59,882 nucleotides of DNA from Thermoplasmatota archaeon (GTDB taxonomy: Archaea; Thermoplasmatota; E2; UBA202; JdFR-43): positions 1 to 59,882 of the forward strand of contig JAPDJP010000012.1 of the NCBI GenBank assembly GCA_029259055.1, read 5' to 3'. The translations under genes were made by a program, and so were the position numbers. This document shows positions 54,088 to 59,882 of this stretch, piece by piece. The notes under the pieces were generated by a model that ran no database searches, was not told the origin of the DNA, and saw nothing but the letters and a program-made list of their open reading frames with translations. The stretch's first letter is position 1, and every line of letters starts with the position of its first letter.

Positions 54088-54308
54088 TTTTCCCGATCCT
54101 CCCTTACCAATGCAATTACATCTTCTATATTCACTTTTTTAATCAATTTTTTATTTTCCTCTATTTTCCTTTTTATTTTTAATGTTTCTCTCTTCTTAAT
54201 CTCTTCTTCTATAGCTTTCCTTATTACTTTAGAAATGTTTATGTTATATTCTTTTATTTTCTTCTTATATTCCTTAGGAATTTTGGCTGAAACAACTTCG
54301 TAATTCAT
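54084..54308 (-). CDS. vapB: VapB-like antitoxin
   Basis: 74 residues from ATG 54308 (MNYEVVSAKIPKEYKKKIKE); the longer open frame upstream has no RBS. A short strand followed by helices (ISKVIRKAIEEEIKKRE) gives an RHH-like DNA-binding head and a long charged tail for toxin binding. Three TAATACT repeats lie upstream, consistent with autoregulation. Confidence 0.78.
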   Translation of the reverse strand: MNYEVVSAKIPKEYKKKIKEYNINISKVIRKAIEEEIKKRETLKIKRKIEENKKLIKKVNIEDVIALVREDREK

Positions 54309-54313
54309 AATAG

Positions 54314-54369
54314 TAATACTTTTTATAATACTTAAGTTTTTACAATATGTCAATACAGTCTATAATACT
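54314..54369 (-). promoter_or_regulatory. Direct repeats upstream of vapBC
   Basis: TAATACT (plus strand) occurs at 54314-54320, 54326-54332 and 54363-54369; the first two are 12 nt apart, the third 37 nt further. They cover the presumed vapB promoter and are candidate antitoxin sites. Confidence 0.45.
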
Positions 54370-54424
54370 ATTCAAATAACTCAACAAATACAAAAGCCTA
54401 AAAAATTGTTCCCGCTTTAATTAT

Positions 54425-55762
54425 ATGATTTGCCCCTTAGATTTTAGATATGGAAGACAAGAAATAAAAAAAATATTTAGCGAGGAAAGCAGACTTTTAT
54501 ATTGGCTTAAAGTTGAGGCAGCATTAGCGAAAGCTCATGCTCATGTTGGCAACATACCAAAGGAGGCAGCAGAAGAAATAGAAGAAAAAATTAAAGAAGT
54601 TGAGTTAAAAAGGGTTAAAGAAATTGAAAGAGTTATCAAACATGATGTTATGGCTATGGTAAAAGCTTTGGCAGAAAAATGCAGATATGGAAAATATATC
54701 CATTTAGGAGCTACTTCTTATGATATTGTTGATACCGCCAATGCCTTACAAATTATAGATGCATTAAATATAATTGAAAAACAAATTTTGCAATTAATAA
54801 AAAATTTTGCAAATTTGGCTAAAAAATACAAAAATACAATAATGATAGGAAGAACCCATGGACAGCATGCTTTGCCTATCACTTTTGGATTTAAAATGGC
54901 AGTTTATATGGTGGAGATGCTTAGGCATTACAAAAGATTGCAGAGAATAAAAGAAGAAATAAGCTACGGAAAAATGTCCGGCGCAGTTGGAACGGGGGCA
55001 GCCTTCGGAGAGAAATTTTTTGAAATACAGGATTTTGTTATGAAAGAGCTCGGTTTAAAAGCTGAGATTCCAGCTACCCAAATTGTTGGGAGAGACCGGT
55101 ATATTGAATTGATTTCATTTTTAGCAAATGTTGCTACCTCATTAGAAAAATTTGCAACAGAAATAAGAAATTTGCAAAGAAACGAGATTGCGGAAGTTGA
55201 GGAATATTTTGAGGAAAAGCAAGTTGGTTCATCAACGATGCCTCACAAAAGAAATCCTATAACATGTGAGCAAATTTGTGGTTTAGCAAGAATAATAAGA
55301 AGTAATTTACTACCAGCATGGGAAAATGCTATACAATGGCACGAACGAGATTTATGCAATTCATCTTCTGAAAGATTCATCATTCCCCATTCTTTAATTT
55401 TAACAGATTGGATTTTATATAAAATGAATTACGTCATAAAAAATTTAAAAGTATATCCAGAGAATATGCTTAAAAATATTGAAATAACGAAGGGTCTAAT
55501 TTTTGCAGAGGCAATAATGATGAAATTGGTAGAAAAAGGAATGAGCAGGCAGGAAGCGCATGAATTGGTTAGAAAGCTTTCATTAAAAGCAAAGGATGAA
55601 AATTTGCATTTAAAGGATTTATTAATAGATTTTAAGGATTTGTTTGATGAAAGGGAAATAGAAGAAATCTTTAATGCCAAGAATTATATTGGAAAAGCGG
55701 TTGAAATTGTTGAAAAATCATTAAACGATGTAAGAAAAGAAATCCCTCAAATTGATATTTAG
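54425..55762 (+). CDS. purB: Adenylosuccinate lyase
   Basis: 445 residues, fumarase/aspartase superfamily enzyme acting twice in purine synthesis (SAICAR to AICAR, adenylosuccinate to AMP). Marks are PLDFRYG, KAHAHVGNIP, KHDVMAMVKAL, GATSYDIVDTANALQ, GRTHGQHALPITFG (catalytic His) and the signature GSSTMPHKRNP. The 3' end overlaps the converging repeat-protein gene by 42 nt. Confidence 0.96.
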   Translation: MICPLDFRYGRQEIKKIFSEESRLLYWLKVEAALAKAHAHVGNIPKEAAEEIEEKIKEVELKRVKEIERVIKHDVMAMVKALAEKCRYGKYIHLGATSYDIVDTANALQIIDALNIIEKQILQLIKNFANLAKKYKNTIMIGRTHGQHALPITFGFKMAVYMVEMLRHYKRLQRIKEEISYGKMSGAVGTGAAFGEKFFEIQDFVMKELGLKAEIPATQIVGRDRYIELISFLANVATSLEKFATEIRNLQRNEIAEVEEYFEEKQVGSSTMPHKRNPITCEQICGLARIIRSNLLPAWENAIQWHERDLCNSSSERFIIPHSLILTDWILYKMNYVIKNLKVYPENMLKNIEITKGLIFAEAIMMKLVEKGMSRQEAHELVRKLSLKAKDENLHLKDLLIDFKDLFDEREIEEIFNAKNYIGKAVEIVEKSLNDVRKEIPQIDI

Positions 55763-57070
55763 TTCATTTAATATTTCAAATATTTCCTCATTTCCTTCAA
55801 TTTCAAAATTATTCATAAAAATTGATATACCTCCAAATTTGAATCCTTTGCTAAATAATCCTCCTTTTATCTTATTTTTCCCTTCCGCATCTAGAAAAGC
55901 AGCCAATCCACCAAAAGATGATGACTGGGAATATTGCATTGCCTTATAACTATCATTTCCTGTGAAATCAAAAAGAACGGCGACTCCAAAATTTTTCCCG
56001 AATCCCTGAGAATAACTGCAAGCTTTATAAAAATCGTCCCCCTCTAAATTGGCAAATAAAGAGAGACTTTTTTCATTTGCAAAAGATTGACAACTGTTAT
56101 TGGCAATAAAAACATCATTCCCATAAAAATCGACGAGCAAAGATATACCAGCAAAACTGCAACATTGTGAATAAGATTTTGCATAATAAAAATCATCTCC
56201 TTCAACATCTATCAATACAGATATTGCATTGTATGAATACGCTTGTGTATAATTTTCTCCTTTATAAACATCATTTCCTTCTATATCTATAAGTATACTC
56301 ACTCCTCCATCATATGAAGAAGCAATCTCTCCATTATATTTATCATTTCCTTCCAAATCAAAAAAGAATGTTATTGACTCATAACATGGAGAATCATTAT
56401 ACTCATCATCTCCTTCTAAATCAAATATAATTGCATTTTCGTTTGTATATTTATCTTCCCCTTTCAAATCCAATATAAAGGAATTGTTTCTATAGGAATC
56501 ATTTCCACCAAAATCTATAATAAAAGATACATTTGATTCTGAATCGCAATATCCTCCAAGCATCATTCTTCCATATGGGTCATATATATCTTCCTTAATT
56601 TCATAATCTTTTAAGTAATAACTTGCTTTTCTTACGTTGTTAAAAAGAAGCAACAGGTTGTCAATTTTGTCATTAAAATTTTCTGAATTTAAAAAATTGA
56701 TATAAGAGAATAGTATTATCGCGATTGCGTTTTTTATTTCAGTACTCAAATTTAAACTCTCCACAAAATCATTTACTAATTCTTCATCATATTCTATACC
56801 AATTTCTTCATAATACTCTTCTATTGCGTCTTCTAAAGGAGACTTAACTATATATTCTGGATTTCCGGTTATCACAACTATATCTTCAATCAAATTGGAT
56901 TCTTCGTAAAATTTTGGTATTTTTATTTTATTATGCAACGAATTTAAAAAACCCATAATATCCTCTTTTGATGGTAAATTAAAAACTTCATCAACAATAA
57001 TGTTTTTATTAGATTGGTTTAAAGGAATAAAAAGAATGATAATTGCTATCATTATCAAAACTTTTTTCAT
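55721..57070 (-). CDS. Secreted GND-Y tandem-repeat protein, unknown function
   Basis: 449 residues with a signal peptide (about 1-20). A helical, acidic domain (about 21-165) precedes about ten tandem repeats of 16-28 residues (about 170-430). Consensus: small-h-L-h-D-h-E-G-N/D-D-x-Y, then in later copies xxxxYSQ-xx-SFGGI. Examples are DLEGDDEY, DIEGNDVY, DVEGDDFY and DFTGNDSY. The pattern suggests a beta-solenoid with Asp-rich turns that could bind calcium. No known domain could be named. No membrane anchor. It ends with a short helix and lies back to back with purB. Confidence 0.75.
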   Translation of the reverse strand: MKKVLIMIAIIILFIPLNQSNKNIIVDEVFNLPSKEDIMGFLNSLHNKIKIPKFYEESNLIEDIVVITGNPEYIVKSPLEDAIEEYYEEIGIEYDEELVNDFVESLNLSTEIKNAIAIILFSYINFLNSENFNDKIDNLLLLFNNVRKASYYLKDYEIKEDIYDPYGRMMLGGYCDSESNVSFIIDFGGNDSYRNNSFILDLKGEDKYTNENAIIFDLEGDDEYNDSPCYESITFFFDLEGNDKYNGEIASSYDGGVSILIDIEGNDVYKGENYTQAYSYNAISVLIDVEGDDFYYAKSYSQCCSFAGISLLVDFYGNDVFIANNSCQSFANEKSLSLFANLEGDDFYKACSYSQGFGKNFGVAVLFDFTGNDSYKAMQYSQSSSFGGLAAFLDAEGKNKIKGGLFSKGFKFGGISIFMNNFEIEGNEEIFEILNELNINLRDFFSYIV

Positions 57071-57105
57071 TTCTTCTTAAAATCTTCTGCATATTTATTT
57101 TTTTC

Positions 57106-58215
57106 CTATTTTGATGATATTGGCATTGGCGTAAAACATAATATAAAAATTAATAGAGATGCGAAAGCAAGCATCTTTCTTTTTGCATCCAACGATATAT
57201 ATTCATTTAAGGCGGGCGGGTGCTCAGTGCCTATTAAAAAGATTAAAAGTAATAAAAGAAATAGCCAGTTTCCTATACCAACAAATGTCAAGCCAGCAAG
57301 AAATATAATTGTTGCAAAACTTGCATATCTATGCTTTTCTTTAAGAACCGCCCTCGCAATATGCCCTCCGTCCAACTGACCAGCGGGTAATAAATTTATT
57401 GCTGTTACAAGCAATCCAACCCAACCAGCAAATGCGGTTGGATGCAAACTAATAACGTAGCCTTTTGGAATATTGAACATTAGAGTAGAAAGGATAATAA
57501 TTAGCAGGTTGTCACCAAGCATGGGTGCTCCTTCTGGTATTTCTGAAAGAGGTATCAAGGAAGACATGCTTAATCCAATTATTAAAATGGGTATTGAAAC
57601 AAGAAAACCAGCAATTGGACCAGCAACCCCAATATCAAGTAATGCTTTTCTATCTGGAATTGGCTCTCTCATTGATATTACAGCACCCATTGTCCCTAAT
57701 GGAAGAATAGGGTTTGGAGGAATAGGTATGAAAAAAGGTAGAGATGCCGTCACCCCATGCTTTTTTGATACAAAATAATGCCCAAGTTCATGTATACCTA
57801 AAATTGTTAACAACGGAAGGGAGAAAAAAACAAAACCATTTATTAATTTATCTATTTTGAATATATCCATTAAGTTTTCTTTCTCTAAGAATAAAATAGC
57901 ACCAGAAAGAGTAGTTGTGATAATGGTTGTAATAAATAAGGCTAAATTTATTAACTTTGATCTTCCTTTAACAGGTGGCTTATACATAACAAAAATTAAA
58001 TTTTCTCCCCCTTTCTGTCTTAAAAATGGTATTAGATTCTTTTCTTTTAATTCTCTTCTCAATAAATCAAAATTTTGTTGTAATAGGTTTTCGTCAAATG
58101 GCAAATCAACAAAAAAAGCCATTATACCTTCTTCATATTTTGTTTCATATACTCTAAAATATTTTTCAATAATGTTTCTTATTCCTTCTATATCTGGAAA
58201 CGATTCCCAATGCAT
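57106..58215 (-). CDS. Site-2-type intramembrane metalloprotease (M50)
   Basis: 369 residues. A cytoplasmic N-terminal domain (about 1-85) precedes 6-7 membrane helices. The zinc motif HELGH (142-146) and the distal LLPAGQLDGGH (about 276-285, Asp282) are intact. The motif IPIPPNPILPLGTMGAVI is typical of archaeal and plant EGY-type relatives. These enzymes cut membrane proteins for signalling or quality control. The start codon is 44 nt from the divergent thiL. Confidence 0.92.
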   Translation of the reverse strand: MHWESFPDIEGIRNIIEKYFRVYETKYEEGIMAFFVDLPFDENLLQQNFDLLRRELKEKNLIPFLRQKGGENLIFVMYKPPVKGRSKLINLALFITTIITTTLSGAILFLEKENLMDIFKIDKLINGFVFFSLPLLTILGIHELGHYFVSKKHGVTASLPFFIPIPPNPILPLGTMGAVISMREPIPDRKALLDIGVAGPIAGFLVSIPILIIGLSMSSLIPLSEIPEGAPMLGDNLLIIILSTLMFNIPKGYVISLHPTAFAGWVGLLVTAINLLPAGQLDGGHIARAVLKEKHRYASFATIIFLAGLTFVGIGNWLFLLLLLIFLIGTEHPPALNEYISLDAKRKMLAFASLLIFILCFTPMPISSK

Positions 58216-58259
58216 TATGGAAAGAAAAAAAGATAATAATAAAACTTTTGTTTTGTTAT

Positions 58260-59132
58260 ATGCAATTACGAAATATTGGAGAAAGAAAAATAACTAAGGA
58301 AATTACTGAAAGATTTTCTATACCTTATGATGATTGTTCTTTTATTGAGATGGGTGATGATTATTTATTGATTACAACAGATATGGTTTATAGGAAAACA
58401 CATTTTCCAAAAAAAGCCACTTTTTATCAAATGGGATGGTATAGTATTGCAATAAACATAAGTGATATTGCTTCCAAGGGAGGAGTGCCATTGGCATATA
58501 GTGTTGCTTTAGGTTTACCAAGGAATATGGAAAAAGAAAGTTTAGATGAGATTTTAGACGGAATGGAAGATTGTATAAAAAAATATGGTGGGAAACTTAT
58601 TGGAGGAGATACAAAAGAGACCGATGAAATAATGATAGCTGTGACTGCTTTTGGAAAAGTAAAAAAGGATGAATTTATTCCAAGAAAAGGAGCAAAAATC
58701 GGCGATAAAGTATATGTTACTGGTTCTTTAGGAAAAGGTGGTGCTGCGTTGCTTGAAAATAATATGGAGAAATTGCTTTTAATTGAACCTAAATTGAAAG
58801 AAGGGAGAGAGCTGGCAAAATCTAAGGTAAATTGCTGTATCGATTTATCCGATGGTTTGGCTATATCATTATATCAATTAATGGAAATTAATAATGTGGG
58901 TTTTAGGATATACGCCAATATGCTACCTATAGATCCAATGGCAAAAAAATATGGATTAGAAGTAGCCCTATATTATGGAGGAGATTATGAGCTACTATTC
59001 ACAGCATCAAAGCCAATTAAAAATGCTATATTAATAGGAGAAGTTATTGAAAAAGAGAAGGTTTTAATTGTTGATAAGGAAGAAGAGAAAGAAATGGAGA
59101 AAAAAGGATATGAACATTTTATAAATCATTGA
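58260..59132 (+). CDS. thiL: Thiamine-monophosphate kinase ThiL
   Basis: 290 residues from ATG 58260 (MQLRNIGERKITKEI); the track frame allows an earlier ATG at 58248 with no family match. AIRS-like fold: DDCSFIEMGDDYLLITTD with metal-binding Asp, INISDIASKGGVPLAYSVALGLP, GGDTKETDEIMIAVTAFG, VTGSLGKGGAAL and DLSDGLAISL. Phosphorylates thiamine monophosphate to the diphosphate. An A/T-rich TATA-like stretch near 58235 lies about 25 nt upstream. Confidence 0.92.
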   Translation: MQLRNIGERKITKEITERFSIPYDDCSFIEMGDDYLLITTDMVYRKTHFPKKATFYQMGWYSIAINISDIASKGGVPLAYSVALGLPRNMEKESLDEILDGMEDCIKKYGGKLIGGDTKETDEIMIAVTAFGKVKKDEFIPRKGAKIGDKVYVTGSLGKGGAALLENNMEKLLLIEPKLKEGRELAKSKVNCCIDLSDGLAISLYQLMEINNVGFRIYANMLPIDPMAKKYGLEVALYYGGDYELLFTASKPIKNAILIGEVIEKEKVLIVDKEEEKEMEKKGYEHFINH

Positions 59133-59144
59133 ATATATAATTAT

Positions 59145-59882
59145 ATGCTAGTTTTGGGAGCAGGAAAAATGGGAATTGCAATAGCCCATGATTTATTGAA
59201 GAATAATGAAGAAGTTAGAATATGTGATATTGTTGAAAAAAATATTCCCAATTTTTTTATAATAGATGCAAATGATGAGGAAAAGCTTTTAGAAGAAATG
59301 AAAAAGGAGGACGTTGTAATAAGCGCTTTGCCCTATGAGTTCAATTATAAGCTGGCAAAACTCGCAATTAAAGCAAAAGCAAATTTCATTGATTTAGGGG
59401 GAAATAGCCACATTGTGGAAAAAGAATTGAAATTGCATGAGGAAGCAAAAAAGGCTGGAATAACAATTATTCCGGATTGCGGGCTGGCGCCGGGCATGAC
59501 TAATATTATTTCATATCATCTATGGCAAAGTGGAGTAGGGGAAATTCATATTAGGGTGGGAGGATTGCCTCAAAATCCAAAACCTCCTTTAAATTATGCA
59601 TTATTTTTTTCTATTAAAGGATTAATAAATGAATATTTAGAGGACTCGATTATTGTTAAAGATGGTAAAATCTGTAAAGTTGAATCTTTAACTGGTATAG
59701 AAGAAATTGAATTCTTCGGTTTTCCATCATTAGAAGCTTTTTATACACATGGAGGGACTTCAACATTGCCAAAAACATTAAAAGTTAGAGAACTTGATTA
59801 CAAAACAATAAGATATAAAGGACATGCTGAAAAAATGAAACTTTTGAAAGACTTGGGATTTTTTGAAAAAGGTGCAAGAGAA
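59145..59882 (+). CDS. Saccharopine dehydrogenase-like oxidoreductase, partial (3' end off window)
   Basis: 246 codons from ATG 59145 to the window edge with no stop. Rossmann start MLVLGAGKMGIAIAHDLL, then VISALPYEFNYKLAKLAIKA, FIDLGGN, PDCGLAPGMTNIISYHL and a substrate domain with GGLPQNP and THGGTSTLPKTL. This is the saccharopine dehydrogenase/LYS9-like NAD(P) family; archaeal members often have no proven substrate. It starts 12 nt after thiL and may be co-transcribed. Confidence 0.88.
   Translation, partial: MLVLGAGKMGIAIAHDLLKNNEEVRICDIVEKNIPNFFIIDANDEEKLLEEMKKEDVVISALPYEFNYKLAKLAIKAKANFIDLGGNSHIVEKELKLHEEAKKAGITIIPDCGLAPGMTNIISYHLWQSGVGEIHIRVGGLPQNPKPPLNYALFFSIKGLINEYLEDSIIVKDGKICKVESLTGIEEIEFFGFPSLEAFYTHGGTSTLPKTLKVRELDYKTIRYKGHAEKMKLLKDLGFFEKGARE

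Noticed and set aside
54310-54353. 15-residue N-terminal extension of VapB
   Set aside because: It would cover the TAATACT repeats and has no RBS; MNYEVVSAKIP is the family-like start.

Overview
The window is AT-rich archaeal chromosome, by eye roughly one third G+C. Archaeal markers are the helicases Hel308 and Lhr, the KEOPS subunit Cgi121, HerA/NurA, CDC48, endonuclease Q, TrmY, FBP aldolase/phosphatase, TATA-box promoters and Shine-Dalgarno sites of the type GGTGAT. FtsZ, a two-gene lipoate ligase (LplA plus a separate C-terminal subunit) and many secreted Ig-like or repeat proteins suggest a Euryarchaeote near Thermoplasmatota or a related deep lineage. That placement is an inference; there is no rRNA here. 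No CRISPR array, prophage or replication origin was seen.

Layout. 1-1038: a permease cut by the left edge, with an unusually dense operator; a tRNA-Arg that abuts the cgi121 stop codon. 1036-4022: cgi121, a small secreted protein and hel308. 4051-4842: a dead transposase. 4900-10561: surface proteins and the TldD/TldE protease pair. 10602-18936: DUF3795, then most of the archaeal isoprenoid pathway (phosphomevalonate dehydratase, isopentenyl phosphate kinase, type 2 IPP isomerase, prenyl synthase) with a flavodiiron protein coupled in, then GluRS. 18922-25165: sensor kinase, C25 peptidase, FBP aldolase/phosphatase. 25162-28984: HerA-NurA and a CdrS-like regulator with ftsZ. 29098-29804: second dead copy of the transposon in inverse orientation. 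29883-45435: small secreted protein, LeuRS, Lhr, MTHFS-like protein, ABC exporter, PRPP synthase, lipoate ligase, a second HerA-type ATPase, and a TadA/TadC secretion pair with a Cys-rich partner. 45482-51126: a proteostasis and repair run (Hsp20, CDC48, CBS/HPF-like fusion, endonuclease Q, RNase HII). 51228-59882: cyclophilin lipoprotein, TrmY, the UbiD-type decarboxylase that completes the isoprenoid route, a VapBC pair, PurB, a secreted repeat protein, a site-2 protease, ThiL and a dehydrogenase cut by the right edge.

How the genes fit together. AcnX large and small subunits, the UbiD-family decarboxylase and isopentenyl phosphate kinase together give the anhydromevalonate-phosphate branch of the archaeal mevalonate pathway, from mevalonate phosphate to IPP; IDI2 and the prenyl synthase then lead to lipid precursors. 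First genes of transcription units often have a TATA box only 23-28 nt before the start codon, which implies leaderless mRNAs. Internal genes carry GGTGATGAAATG-like sites or ATGA overlaps. The most promising leads are the CBS plus HPF-like fusion downstream of Hsp20/CDC48, the RHH-ftsZ locus with a perfect 13-bp palindrome, the repeated heptamer operator of the permease, and the GND-Y repeat protein.
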